Assembly: GCA_905479495.1 (NCBI GenBank) | Contig: CAJQMR010000008.1 | Span: 124,001-188,000, forward strand | Direction: 5' to 3' | Origin: an uncultured Anaerolineae bacterium | GTDB lineage: Bacteria; Chloroflexota; Anaerolineae; Promineifilales; Promineifilaceae | Length of the DNA: 64,000 nt | Part shown: in pieces, positions 33,131 through 41,455 of the stretch | Numbering within the stretch: the first letter of the stretch is position 1 | Layout: each line of letters opens with the position of its first letter | Translations under genes and position numbers: made by a program | The notes under the pieces: generated by a model | Database searches by the model: none | What the model was told of the DNA's origin: nothing | What the model saw: only the letters and a program-made list of their open reading frames with translations

Positions 33131-34363
33131 ATGCTGAAGACGTTAAAAAACAAAAACTTTGCCCTGCTGTGGACGGGCGGTTTGATTTCCATGATTGGCA
33201 ACTGGGTCTTGCTGGCCGCGCTGCCGTTTCACGTTTATGCCCTGACCGGGTCGGCTCTGGCCACCAGTGGGCTGCTGATGGCTTATATCGCGCCAGGGAT
33301 TGTGTTTGGCTCGGTAGCTGGTGTGTTTGTCGATCGGTGGGATCGCAAGCGGACCATGGTGCTAACGAGTTTGATGCAGGCGGTGATTATGCTGGGCTTA
33401 ACGGCCGTACGCTCTGCCGATATGGTCTGGCTTATTTACCTTATCACATTTGCCGAGGCCACCCTGTCCCAATTTTTCCGCCCGGCGGAAAACGCACTGC
33501 TTCCCTTGCTTGTCGGCGAAGAGCATCTCATGGCTGCCAACTCTCTTAATGCACTGAACGACAATTTAGCGCGGCTGGTTGGTCCGGCTGTGGGCGGGGC
33601 ACTGCTGGGCTTGGTTGGCTTTTACAGTGTGGCCATCGTTGATGCCGCCACCTATTTGCTGGCAGGGTTGCTCATTGCGCTGGTATCTGCTCCAAAACGA
33701 GAAGCGGTCGCTGTGGCGGAAACGGCCGTTACCGCTCGCTGGTTACAAGTGTGGCGTGACTGGGTTGCCGGACTAAAACTTGTGCGCGGGAATCGCATTC
33801 TGGCCAGCACATTTCTCATCATTGGCATTGCGATGTTTGGCGATGCCATCATCAGCGCCATTTTGGTTGTGTTTGTACAGGTCGATATGGGCCTCAGCGC
33901 TGTTGAATTTGGCTGGATGATGACCGCGCGTGGCATTGGTGGTCTGATAGGTGGCCTGCTTATTGCCCAAATGAATCAAAAGTTTACCGCCACACAGCTC
34001 ATGACCTGGGGATTGTTCATCAGCGGCGCTTTATTGCTCATTGTCGTCAATATTCCCATCCTCGCTGTGGCCTTGCCCATCCTAACAATTTTAGGTGTGG
34101 CCGCTATTGCCTGGATTGTTAGCATTCAAACCACGCTGCAAACCAACACAGAAGATGCCTTCCGGGGACGCGTTTTTGGCGCTTTTGGCACCACAACCAC
34201 ACTGTTGATGTTTGTGGGCAGTGCGCTCTCTGGACTGCTGGCTGACCAGGTGGGTGCCGTCCCCTTGATGAATGGCGCTGCCCTCATCTACATCGTTTCT
34301 GGCTTACTGGCTGCCGCCCTGTTTGCGAAGCTTGTTACGCAAACGGCCGTTGCCACCGATTAG
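33131..34363 (+). CDS. MFS transporter, EntS/MFS_3-like exporter
   Basis: A 410-residue, 12-helix protein. ATG 33131 follows AGAGGAGGCTTTACG, a strong site. The early segment LLWTGGLISMIGNWVLLAAL and the loop VFVDRWDRKRTMVLT are the MFS_3 signature (EntS, macrolide and drug exporters). It has no extra domain. The C-terminal TAV comes from an ACGGCCGT copy. Substrate is unknown; adjacency to the MalT-like regulator suggests inducible export. The 220-bp gap upstream is C-rich, with TTTCACC(C) words and no clear promoter. Confidence 0.88.
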   Translation: MLKTLKNKNFALLWTGGLISMIGNWVLLAALPFHVYALTGSALATSGLLMAYIAPGIVFGSVAGVFVDRWDRKRTMVLTSLMQAVIMLGLTAVRSADMVWLIYLITFAEATLSQFFRPAENALLPLLVGEEHLMAANSLNALNDNLARLVGPAVGGALLGLVGFYSVAIVDAATYLLAGLLIALVSAPKREAVAVAETAVTARWLQVWRDWVAGLKLVRGNRILASTFLIIGIAMFGDAIISAILVVFVQVDMGLSAVEFGWMMTARGIGGLIGGLLIAQMNQKFTATQLMTWGLFISGALLLIVVNIPILAVALPILTILGVAAIAWIVSIQTTLQTNTEDAFRGRVFGAFGTTTTLLMFVGSALSGLLADQVGAVPLMNGAALIYIVSGLLAAALFAKLVTQTAVATD

Positions 34364-34378
34364 CCTCATTTTTAAAGG

Positions 34379-34408
34379 TTGACAAAGGTCTCTGCTTTTT
34401 TGTATGGT
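34379..34408 (+). promoter_or_regulatory. Promoter of the proS leader
   Basis: Consensus TTGACA (34379-34384), an 18-nt spacer and TATGGT (34403-34408), placing the transcription start near 34415, three nucleotides before a short ORF. Confidence 0.7.
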
Positions 34409-34417
34409 TACGCCACG

Positions 34418-34528
34418 ATGAACGATTGGCTGATTGTGACGAACACACCCGTACCTACCAGCCCCGTTGCCTGGGCAGCGGGAGGCTGGCGTTTGTCACG
34501 CATGCAGCGCATGAGAAAACTCATCTAA
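34418..34528 (+). CDS. Possible leader peptide (36 residues) of proS
   Basis: An ATG about 3 nt from the predicted transcription start opens a 36-codon ORF (MNDWLIVTNTPVPTSPVAW, continuing to a basic end). Prolines cluster at residues 11, 13 and 16; Trp occurs at 4, 19 and 24. It lies before a terminator and then proS. It could be a translated attenuator or chance coding in a structured leader. No homologue is known to me. Confidence 0.4.
   Translation: MNDWLIVTNTPVPTSPVAWAAGGWRLSRMQRMRKLI
34458..34489 (+). promoter_or_regulatory. Competing leader hairpin (possible antiterminator switch)
   Basis: CCAGCC/GGCTGG and CCGTTGC/GCAGCGG form a hairpin with a CTGG loop. Its segment GCCTGGGCAG (34469-34478) can alternatively pair with CTGCCCGGC in the terminator (34575-34583). 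The two folds are mutually exclusive, as in attenuators. Confidence 0.45.
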
Positions 34529-34566
34529 TCCACCAACGATTTATCTGCAATTGTGAAAACGCTTCG

Positions 34567-34596
34567 CCCCGTGCCTGCCCGGCACGGGGCTTTTTT
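34567..34596 (+). terminator. Rho-independent terminator upstream of proS
   Basis: CCCCGTGCC (34567-34575) and GGCACGGGG (34581-34589) pair perfectly around TGCCC, followed by CTTTTTT. It is either the end of a small RNA or the attenuator terminator of proS, whose ATG is 121 nt further on. Confidence 0.92.
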
Positions 34597-34604
34597 ATGT
34601 TGAG

Positions 34605-34625
34605 CCACAGAGAACACAGAGATTT
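34605..34625. repeat. CACAGAG-word remnant (one arm)
   Basis: CCACAGAGAACACAGAGA, a single arm of the CACAGAG family also seen at 3084-3125. It lies between the terminator and proS. Confidence 0.5.
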
Positions 34626-34716
34626 TTGAGATTAGGGAGAAGATCTGTGGAGAGTGTGGTCTTGGAAAAGATTTATATTTTTGATTTGACATAAAGATGT
34701 TTAAAGGTGTTTGATT

Positions 34717-36225
34717 ATGAAGATGAGTCGATTAATGAATGAAACGCTGCGGGAGGCTCCGGCGGCAACTGAAGTGGCGGGGCATCAGCTGCTGCTGCGG
34801 GCGGGGTTTGTGCGGCAGATGGCGGCGGGCGTGTTTAGCTACTTGCATTTGGGGCAGCGTGCATTGCAAAAGCTGGAAGCGATCATGCGGCAGGAGATGA
34901 ATGCGCTGGGCGGGCAGGAGATTAAAATGCCGGTGGTGCATCCGGCGGCCCTGTGGCAAGCGTCGCGGCGGTGGTATGAGATTGATGCGGAGTTGGGGCG
35001 GTTGGTGGATCGAAACGGCCGTTCCCTCACCCTGGCCCTCTCCCACGAAGAAACATTGGCTGAACTGGCCCGGCAAGAAATCCACTCCTACCGGCAGCTG
35101 CCGCAGCTGGCCTACCACATCCAAATTAAATGGCGTGACGATCCGCGCCCGCGCGCTGGGCTAATCCGCAGCCGCGAATTTACCATGCTGGACAGCTACA
35201 GTCTGGATGTTGACGAGGCTGGGCTGGAGGCACAGTACCAGGCCCACTACGAAGCATATTTCCGCATTTTTGCCCGCTGCGGCCTGCCGGTGTTGGCTGT
35301 AGAGGCAGACGTGGGCATGATGGGCGGCACGCAAGCCCATGAGTTTATGTACCTCACCCCCATCGGCGAGGACACGCTGCTGCTGTGCGACGGCTGCGGC
35401 TACCGCGCCAACCGGCAGGTGGCAACCTTTCGCAAGCCAGAAAAATCGGATGGCACGGAGACGATGCAGTTTGTGGCGGAATTGGTGGCTGGCGAAGAGA
35501 CGATTGAACAGGTTGTTACGGCCGTTCTTCCCAAACACGTCCAAATCAATGAAACCAAGCTGGTGCATCTGCTTGATGTCCAACGGGTGCGCCCGACGGC
35601 GGAACAAGCCACCGACCTCTGGGTAGTGGACGACGGCGTAGGCGATTGGTCCGGCCAGGCGGATAGGGTGGCCGACATTGCCGCCGCGCAAGAAGGCGAT
35701 GCTTGTGCCAACTGCGGCCAGCCGCTGCGCACGGTGCGGGCAGTGGAGGTGGCCAATATCTTCAAACTGGGCACGCGCTACAGCCGCACGATGGGTGCCA
35801 CTTTTGTCGATGAGCAGGACGAGGCGCAGCCGATTGTGATGGGCTCTTACGGTATTGGCGTGACGCGGCTGTTGGCCTGCGTGGCAGAACACCATCACGA
35901 TGAAAACGGCCTGGCCTGGCCAGTGGCCGTGGCCCCGTATCAGGTTCATTTGTTGGCGCTGCGGGGTGGGATGGAAACGGCCGTAACCCTCTACCAAAAT
36001 TTACAACAGGCAGGCATTGAGGTGCTATTTGACGACCGGGATGTGCGCCCAGGGGTGAAGTTTAACGATGCCGACCTCATTGGGCTGCCGCTGCGCCTGA
36101 CGGTAAGCCAGCGCTCGTTGGTGGCTGGTGGGGTGGAGGTGCAAGTAAGAACTGGTGGGGAAACGGCCGTTGTGCCCCTGGCCGATCTGCTCAACCACGT
36201 CACAACCTGGCTGGCCGAGCAGTAG
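34717..36225 (+). CDS. proS: Prolyl-tRNA synthetase
   Basis: A 502-residue class II synthetase charging tRNA-Pro. ATG 34717 (MKMSRLMNETL) follows AAAGGTGTTTGATT. Class II motif 1 is around VHPAALWQASRRW, motif 2 is RDDPRPRAGLIRSREFTMLD (normally FRDE.RPRFGL.RGREF) and motif 3 is MGSYGIGVTRLLACV. A C-terminal anticodon-binding domain begins near PVAVAPYQVHLL. The usual bacterial enzyme is about 570 residues; the editing insertion between motifs 2 and 3 is shortened here but retains a Cys-rich stretch (CDGCGYRANRQVA and CANCG) that could bind zinc. Mischarged alanine editing may be reduced. Confidence 0.95.
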   Translation: MKMSRLMNETLREAPAATEVAGHQLLLRAGFVRQMAAGVFSYLHLGQRALQKLEAIMRQEMNALGGQEIKMPVVHPAALWQASRRWYEIDAELGRLVDRNGRSLTLALSHEETLAELARQEIHSYRQLPQLAYHIQIKWRDDPRPRAGLIRSREFTMLDSYSLDVDEAGLEAQYQAHYEAYFRIFARCGLPVLAVEADVGMMGGTQAHEFMYLTPIGEDTLLLCDGCGYRANRQVATFRKPEKSDGTETMQFVAELVAGEETIEQVVTAVLPKHVQINETKLVHLLDVQRVRPTAEQATDLWVVDDGVGDWSGQADRVADIAAAQEGDACANCGQPLRTVRAVEVANIFKLGTRYSRTMGATFVDEQDEAQPIVMGSYGIGVTRLLACVAEHHHDENGLAWPVAVAPYQVHLLALRGGMETAVTLYQNLQQAGIEVLFDDRDVRPGVKFNDADLIGLPLRLTVSQRSLVAGGVEVQVRTGGETAVVPLADLLNHVTTWLAEQ

Positions 36226-36231
36226 ATTTAT

Positions 36232-36306
36232 CCGCAGATTCACACAGATTAGCGCAGATTTTTGATGCGCCAAAACCAATCTGCGTTAATCTGCAAAATC
36301 TGCGGA
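36232..36306. repeat. CGCAGATT-word hairpin (copy 1)
   Basis: CCGCAGATTCACACAGATTA and GCGCAGATTTT face AAAACCAATCTGCGTTAATC and TGCGG. It begins 7 nt after the proS stop and ends next to the stop of the converging phosphorylase gene. A one-armed relative is at 52483. Confidence 0.9.
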
Positions 36307-36311
36307 TTATT

Positions 36312-37079
36312 TTATAAATGTAGTACGGCCTCGACGGCGAGCTGGAAGAGATGGGCGCGGGTGGCGCTTTCTTTTTGCCAGTTACGGCCGTCCCAGGCAT
36401 CCCCGGCTAAATCATCGCCGCCGTAGAGCAGCTGGCCAAAGCGCACGCCGCGAAACTGGGCCACGGCAAAAAAGGCGGCGGATTCCATTTCTACCACAAG
36501 GCAGCCTTCTTCGCGGCGGCGGGCGATGCGGGCGGGTGTCTCCCGGTAGATGGCGTCGGTGGTCCACGTTTTGCCCACCACGTAGGGAACATGGTGCTTT
36601 TGCAGCGCCTGCTCAACCGCCAGCACTGCGTCGGGGTGGGCGGCCACTTCCCGGCTGGGAGGCAGGTAATGGTAGGAGGTGCCTTCATCGCGAACGGCCG
36701 TTGCCGGAACCACCACATGCCCCAAACCAATGTCGCCATTCAGCACGCCGCAGCCGCCGCAGGCAATAAAATCGTGGCAGCCCAGGGCGATCATCTCCTC
36801 CAAAAAGGCCCCCGCCAGCGGTGCGCCCACGCCGGGATGCACCACGGCAACGCGCTCGCCCTCAACTTCCATTTCGTAGACGGGCGCCAGCCCGATTTCT
36901 GAGCCGAGGTGAGTGATGGTTTGGAAACGGCCGTCTGCCTCCAGCTGCGTTAACACGTCCTGAAAAAAGCAAAGCACACAGCGGCGGGCAATGTCCATTG
37001 GTTTCAGAACGTTCTGCGGATCGATGAAGGCGGTCGGGTCGGGATCAAATTCGAGTATGGGGTATTTTTCATGGTTCAT
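36312..37079 (-). CDS. Nucleoside phosphorylase (uridine phosphorylase family)
   Basis: A 255-residue enzyme of the PNP/UDP superfamily, expected to cleave nucleosides with phosphate for base salvage. ATG 37079 is the start. LGSEIGLAPVYEMEVEGERV resembles the substrate-binding strand, VVHPGVGAPLAGAFLEEMIA the phosphate-binding region (usually GIG.PSA) and VVEMESAAFFAVAQ the ribose- and base-binding MESA segment. GGCGVLNGDIGLGHVVVP also fits. Specificity (uridine versus purine) cannot be assigned from sequence. An AATTAC repeat lies directly upstream. Confidence 0.85.
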   Translation of the reverse strand: MNHEKYPILEFDPDPTAFIDPQNVLKPMDIARRCVLCFFQDVLTQLEADGRFQTITHLGSEIGLAPVYEMEVEGERVAVVHPGVGAPLAGAFLEEMIALGCHDFIACGGCGVLNGDIGLGHVVVPATAVRDEGTSYHYLPPSREVAAHPDAVLAVEQALQKHHVPYVVGKTWTTDAIYRETPARIARRREEGCLVVEMESAAFFAVAQFRGVRFGQLLYGGDDLAGDAWDGRNWQKESATRAHLFQLAVEAVLHL

Positions 37080-37103
37080 GCGGGGGATTTTAACTTGAGG
37101 CGA

Positions 37104-37156
37104 TGTAATTGAGTAATTAGGTAATTGAGTAACTTGCCACTCAATTACCTAATTAC
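37104..37156. repeat. AATTAC-word hairpin (copy 3)
   Basis: GTAATTGAGTAATTAGGTAA and TTGAG face CTCAATTACCTAATTAC around an AACTTGCCA loop. It follows the Lnt-like gene (stop at 37164, minus strand) and precedes the phosphorylase gene. Confidence 0.9.
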
Positions 37157-37163
37157 GAAGGCG

Positions 37164-38699
37164 TTAGCTCTTTTTCTGCTGACGCATTACCATTTCTTGA
37201 TAAACCATGAAGAAGATGAGGCCGATGACACAAAGGATGCCGACCCAGTCGCCTAGCGTGATGTATGGGCTGTTGGCGCTGCCCAGAGCCACGTCGGCGA
37301 CCAGCAAATTCTGGCTGCCTTCGGGGGTGGCGGTGTGGCTGAGGATACGGCCGTATCCATCTACCACCGAACTGTCGTAAGCGCGTTCTGATTTGACGAT
37401 GGCTGTTCTGTTCTCGATAGCCCGGAAAACGGTGTGCGTGTAATGATGGTAGGCAATGCCTGACCAGTCGTTGGACGGGGCAGCCAGCAGCTGCGCCCCT
37501 TGCCCGGCCATGATGCGTGACACATCTGTAAAGTCCAGGTCGTAGCAGATGGGGATGCCAATCGTGCCCAGCTCAGTGTCGTGTACCGGGTAGCTGCCCC
37601 GCGATAGGCTCGTCTCGCCTGCAAAGAAGACCGGATGTGCCTTGCCGTATACATCGGAAAATTCGCCCTGAGGTGTGACCAGTATCGACTCGTTGCGCAG
37701 CCCTTCTGGTGTTTCTACGATGTAGCCAAAGGCGAGATAGACGCCCGTTTCTGCGACCAGATTTTGCAGCGCCTCAGCCTGCTCTACTTGCGGTTCGCCT
37801 AAGTATACGCCTTCGGGCCAGACAACCAGCTGAGCACCCTGGGCGGCGGCAGCGCGAGTTTGGGCAAAGAGCGTGTCCCACTCTGCTTGCCGACCGGCTT
37901 CGGTAGAGTCCGGGCCAAGAACGTCAGCGACGTTGGTGCCGGGCTGCACAGAAGCCACACGGATTGTTTCTGGATTGTCGGGGATGGCGGCGTATTGAAT
38001 CAGGCTGATGGCGACCCAGAGTGTGGTGGCAACGGCCGTTCCCACCAGCCAGCGCCGACTGGCAGACGCTTCTACCAGGGGCAGCGCATCCCAACGAAAG
38101 TGCGTATCAAACAAGCGCATTGTGCCCAGCGCCAGGCTGTAGTTGATGGCCATAATCAGCAAGCCAGAACCAAAAATACCGAAGATGCTGATGGGTTGCA
38201 GCAGCCATGCCTGTTCATACAGCGGATGGCTGACAAAACCCCAGGTGCCAAAAATGAGGACGCGGATGAATTCCAGGCCGATCCAGGCCACAGCCCCTTC
38301 CACGACAAACCAGCGGTAGCGTGTTTGCTCGTGAAAAGCACGTTTACTTTTGTCGGCCAACAAATTGATGACGCCGATGATGATGGGTAATCCCTGCATC
38401 CACCAGACCAAATCGGCTTGTGTGCCGTTGATGCTGAAGATGTTTTGGAAGAAGATGCCCAACCAGCCGCCTATGGTGATAGCTGAAGCGAGGCTAGAGT
38501 ATTTGGCGGGCATGACGCGGTATTGAGACACGAGCATCGGCACGAAAGCGAACAGTACCAGCGGCCAGATGGTGTAGGGCGGGAATGCCAGCAAAAACAA
38601 GCCTATGCTTAACAGGGAGAGCAGTGCGCCGAGCAGCAGGCGAACGGCCGTATTCACGTTTGAACTTTCTTGGGTTTGGGTCAGGCTAACAGTTGTCAT
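37164..38699 (-). CDS. Apolipoprotein N-acyltransferase-like membrane nitrilase
   Basis: A 511-residue protein. ATG 38699 (MTTVSLTQTQ) follows TTGGAGATAATC; the longer track ORF is ignored. Seven or so helices (residues 20-225) precede a carbon-nitrogen hydrolase domain. The Glu-Lys-Cys triad is present: VVWPEGVYLG (Glu), DVYGKAHPVFF (Lys) and GIPICYDLDFTD (Cys). A final helix near residue 490 matches the Lnt arrangement. Lnt adds a third acyl chain to lipoproteins. Because Chloroflexota are generally regarded as lacking a lipopolysaccharide outer membrane, Lnt-type tri-acylation here would be notable; it could be a related acyltransferase. Confidence 0.82.
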   Translation of the reverse strand: MTTVSLTQTQESSNVNTAVRLLLGALLSLLSIGLFLLAFPPYTIWPLVLFAFVPMLVSQYRVMPAKYSSLASAITIGGWLGIFFQNIFSINGTQADLVWWMQGLPIIIGVINLLADKSKRAFHEQTRYRWFVVEGAVAWIGLEFIRVLIFGTWGFVSHPLYEQAWLLQPISIFGIFGSGLLIMAINYSLALGTMRLFDTHFRWDALPLVEASASRRWLVGTAVATTLWVAISLIQYAAIPDNPETIRVASVQPGTNVADVLGPDSTEAGRQAEWDTLFAQTRAAAAQGAQLVVWPEGVYLGEPQVEQAEALQNLVAETGVYLAFGYIVETPEGLRNESILVTPQGEFSDVYGKAHPVFFAGETSLSRGSYPVHDTELGTIGIPICYDLDFTDVSRIMAGQGAQLLAAPSNDWSGIAYHHYTHTVFRAIENRTAIVKSERAYDSSVVDGYGRILSHTATPEGSQNLLVADVALGSANSPYITLGDWVGILCVIGLIFFMVYQEMVMRQQKKS

Positions 38700-38815
38700 G
38701 ATTATCTCCAATTGGTTATTGATTGATGCGTTTAGCATAGCCAATTGGAGGTCATGGTTTGATGTGCTGATGGTCATGAACGAGTCATGAAGTAGACCAT
38801 GACGTGCACGTCTTA

Positions 38816-38875
38816 GATTGGACCAATTTGTTCGCCTCAACATTGCCAAGCAAAGAAAATTGGTCCAATCTTTTA
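38816..38875. repeat. Hairpin AGATTG(G)ACCAATTT after the EamA gene
   Basis: AGATTGACCAATTT (38816-38829) pairs with AAATTGGTCCAATCT (38861-38875) with one bulged base. It lies 3 nt from the stop of the EamA gene (minus strand). Confidence 0.85.
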
Positions 38876-38877
38876 TT

Positions 38878-39783
38878 TTAGGGGTTGGGCATGAGCTTGA
38901 CGCTGCGACGGCCGTTTATCAACAAAATCCCGCCGCCAATGAGGACCATCCCGGCCACCATCCAAATAGTAATCGTTTCGTTAAGCCAGAGTACGCCAGT
39001 GATGGCCGCCACTACAGGAATGACGTAGCTGGTCAATGAGAAGGCGGTGGCCCCAAATCGCTTGGTGATGTTAAAGGCCAGCATCTGGGCGGAAAAAGCA
39101 CCGATGAAGGCGGCATAAACCAGCGAAAACCAGCCGCTGCCTGTCACTTGGGAAAGGTCAAAGCCGCGCAGCAAAATGGCAACGGGCATGACGGTTAGAC
39201 CAGCAACCGTGAGACGAACGGCCGTAACATCAAATGAGCTGAACAACTGCATCCGTTTACGAATGAGAATCGTGCCTGCCGTTTCAAACAGCATCGCGGC
39301 AAGGACAAGACCGTAGCCAATTGGGCTGCCTTGAGCCACATCGGGCAGGCCGCTTTCACCACGCAAGACGATCAGGGAGGCCCCGGCCAGGGCCAGGAAA
39401 ACTCCCAGCAGCTTGCGTCGGCTCATTTGTTCATCCGGCAAGAAAAAGTGGGCGGCGATGGTGATGTAGGCCGGGGCCGTGGTGATGAGCAGGGCGGTGA
39501 CCCCGCTGGATTGATAGGTGAGGGAACTGACAACGGCCGTCATGGGGATGGCGGTGCTGACAATACCCAGGAAGGTGGCATAAAGCCACAGCTTGCGGTC
39601 GGTAGGCACGAGACGGCGGCCAGAGAAGGTGTAAACCAGTACAAAGGCCAGGCTGGCCAGCAGCAATCGCACGCCGACAAAAACCATCGGATCGAACTGC
39701 CCTACGCCGATGCGCATGATAACAAGATTGGTGCCCCACAAAAAGCCCAGCAGGCCCACGTAGGGAAAAGCTTTTGTATGCAT
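38878..39783 (-). CDS. EamA/DMT family transporter
   Basis: A 301-residue protein with ten helices in two EamA repeats. ATG 39783 (MHTKAFPYVGLLGFLWGTN) is the first methionine after which the hydrophobic domain begins; the longer ORF upstream is polar and unlikely. No strong binding site is seen. The second repeat starts near PIGYGLVLAAMLFETAGTIL and ends with ETITIWMVAGMVLIGGGILL. DMT exporters move amino acids, metabolites or drugs; the substrate is unknown. A hairpin repeat follows its stop. Confidence 0.87.
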   Translation of the reverse strand: MHTKAFPYVGLLGFLWGTNLVIMRIGVGQFDPMVFVGVRLLLASLAFVLVYTFSGRRLVPTDRKLWLYATFLGIVSTAIPMTAVVSSLTYQSSGVTALLITTAPAYITIAAHFFLPDEQMSRRKLLGVFLALAGASLIVLRGESGLPDVAQGSPIGYGLVLAAMLFETAGTILIRKRMQLFSSFDVTAVRLTVAGLTVMPVAILLRGFDLSQVTGSGWFSLVYAAFIGAFSAQMLAFNITKRFGATAFSLTSYVIPVVAAITGVLWLNETITIWMVAGMVLIGGGILLINGRRSVKLMPNP

Positions 39784-39862
39784 AAGGGAGGAATGATAGC
39801 GGGTTGCGGGGGATTTGTCAGGGGGAGATTTGGATAAATCGATGCTGCTTTTGTCGTGATTT

Positions 39863-40264
39863 TTATTCGAGTTTGCCTGACTGCCGGGAAAAATAGCTGC
39901 GAATCTTTCCGATGAGAGAGTCTGTGCCCTGGCGCGTTTGACGGCGGAAGCGTTGCTCCCACCAGCCTGAGCCACCACCAGAAATAGGTGTCCAGCCTTC
40001 TTTTTTAAGTGCCAAAATTAGCTCGCGATAAGCAGCTATGTGCGCTGGATGGTTCTTTTGCGGATATCCTTCTGCGGCCTGAGCAAAAGGCACTTCGTTT
40101 GATTTGCCTGCCTCGTAACGGCCGTTTGGCCCTTTGGCATCGGCTACAAACCACAGCAGACCCAAATTGAAGGCATTCGCTCCAGCGTATCCCCCGCCCC
40201 CGGCATTTTGGTATGTTCTAAAGACAATGGTGCAGTAATCCCAAACTTTTTGCTCTGTGTTCAT
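39863..40264 (-). CDS. Conserved-looking small protein of unknown function
   Basis: A 133-residue soluble protein starting at ATG 40264. Composition is Gly- and aromatic-rich at the start (YQNAGGGGYAGANAFNLGLL), then a helical middle, a Gly-rich turn (ISGGGSGWW) and a very basic C-terminus (RFRRQTRQGT...RSYFSRQ). No signal peptide or membrane helix. I recognise no family. It lies alone between the EamA gene and the ABC exporter, transcribed leftward. Confidence 0.6.
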   Translation of the reverse strand: MNTEQKVWDYCTIVFRTYQNAGGGGYAGANAFNLGLLWFVADAKGPNGRYEAGKSNEVPFAQAAEGYPQKNHPAHIAAYRELILALKKEGWTPISGGGSGWWEQRFRRQTRQGTDSLIGKIRSYFSRQSGKLE

Positions 40265-40367
40265 GCGAAATAGCGTAATGCAAAACTATTTGGCTTGTCA
40301 ATGAAAGCTTGTTTTCGGCATGAACAGGCGCATTGTCTATATTTTGCATAAGATTATGGAATATTTA

Positions 40368-40396
40368 TTGACAAAATATGTGCAAGTGTTTATCAT
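40368..40396 (+). promoter_or_regulatory. Promoter of the ABC exporter operon
   Basis: TTGACA (40368-40373), a 17-nt spacer and TATCAT (40391-40396). Transcription would begin near 40403, giving a leader of about 75 nt before ATG 40477. Confidence 0.75.
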
Positions 40397-40476
40397 ATAG
40401 ACATTCGTTTTTTAAATTAGCTTTGCCACAAGCAATCTGCATGGAAGCAAAAGATTGTCGGCAAGGGGGTGTATGG

Positions 40477-41451
40477 ATGTCTAATCGAGAAATATTTGTT
40501 GAGAATTTAGTGAAGCAGTACGCAGGCGGGGTAACGGCCGTAAATGACGTTTCCTTCCAGGTGAATTCCGGGGAGATTTTTGGCTTTCTTGGCCCGAACG
40601 GTGCGGGTAAAAGCACCACTATCAAAATATTGACCACCCTGGCCCTGCCCACAGAAGGACAGGCCACCGTCGGCGGCTATGATGTGGTGCACCAGGCAGA
40701 TCAGGTGCGCCGCATTGCTGGTGTGGCCCTGCAAGACATCGGCCTAGACCCGTTGATGAAGTCGCTGGAGCTGCTGGCTATGCAAGCGCAGCTGTTCGGC
40801 GCAACCCGACAGCAGGCTAAGGCGCGTGCCCAGGAGTTGATCGAACTGGTTCGCCTTACTGAAGCAGTAGACCGGCGCGTCGGCACCTACAGTGGCGGCA
40901 TGCGCCGTCGGCTGGATTTAGCTCTGGCCCTGGTGCACAAGCCAGATATCCTCTTTTTGGATGAACCGACGACCGGACTGGATCCCGCCAGCCGCCGCGA
41001 TGTGTGGCAAGAAGTGCGCCGCCTTAACAAAGAGTTGGGCATGACCATCTTCCTTACTACCCAATATTTGGAAGAAGCAGATGAACTGGCCGAGCGCATC
41101 GCCATCATTGACGATGGCAAGATTGCCAAAGAAGGCTCGCCAGCACAGCTGAAAGCGGCCGTTGGCAAAGAATCAATTAATCTGGCCTTCGACAACCGTG
41201 CAATGGCCGAACAGGCCCGCAGCCAGCTCAGCGACATGGCCGAAAACATCCAGACCGACCGTGATATGGTGCGCCTCTACATGAGCCAGGCCGCCCAAAC
41301 GATTCCGGCTGTGGTCACTCGGCTGCAAGCGGCCAATCTGAACCCAATTTCGCTCACGCTCACCCAGCCCACGCTAGATGATGTCTTTTTGCAGGTCACG
41401 GGTCAGCGGCTCTCAACAGAAGATGAAAAAGAAAAGGTAGCAGTAGGGTAA
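40477..41451 (+). CDS. ABC exporter ATP-binding subunit (DrrA family)
   Basis: A 324-residue ATPase. ATG 40477 follows CAAGGGGGTGTATGG. Walker A is FGFLGPNGAGKSTTIKIL, the Q-loop ALQDIGLDPLM, signature YSGGMRRRLDLALAL and Walker B DILFLDEPTTGLDPASRR, followed by the C-terminal drug-resistance extension (LTLTQPTLDDVFLQVTGQ), characteristic of DrrA. It powers export of a drug, lipid or antibiotic-like compound with the permease that starts 4 nt after its stop. Substrate is not deducible. Confidence 0.93.
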   Translation: MSNREIFVENLVKQYAGGVTAVNDVSFQVNSGEIFGFLGPNGAGKSTTIKILTTLALPTEGQATVGGYDVVHQADQVRRIAGVALQDIGLDPLMKSLELLAMQAQLFGATRQQAKARAQELIELVRLTEAVDRRVGTYSGGMRRRLDLALALVHKPDILFLDEPTTGLDPASRRDVWQEVRRLNKELGMTIFLTTQYLEEADELAERIAIIDDGKIAKEGSPAQLKAAVGKESINLAFDNRAMAEQARSQLSDMAENIQTDRDMVRLYMSQAAQTIPAVVTRLQAANLNPISLTLTQPTLDDVFLQVTGQRLSTEDEKEKVAVG

Positions 41452-41455
41452 GCAA

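Noticed and set aside
34415-34597. T-box or 6S RNA interpretation of the proS leader
   Set aside because: The T-box AGGGTGGNACCGCG element is missing, and no long central bubble flanked by closing stems as in 6S RNA could be drawn; left as an attenuator candidate.
38700-38849. Extended N-terminus of the Lnt-like protein in the ORF track
   Set aside because: The internal ATG at 38699 has a clear binding site and opens directly before the first helix; the extension is polar and lacks signals.
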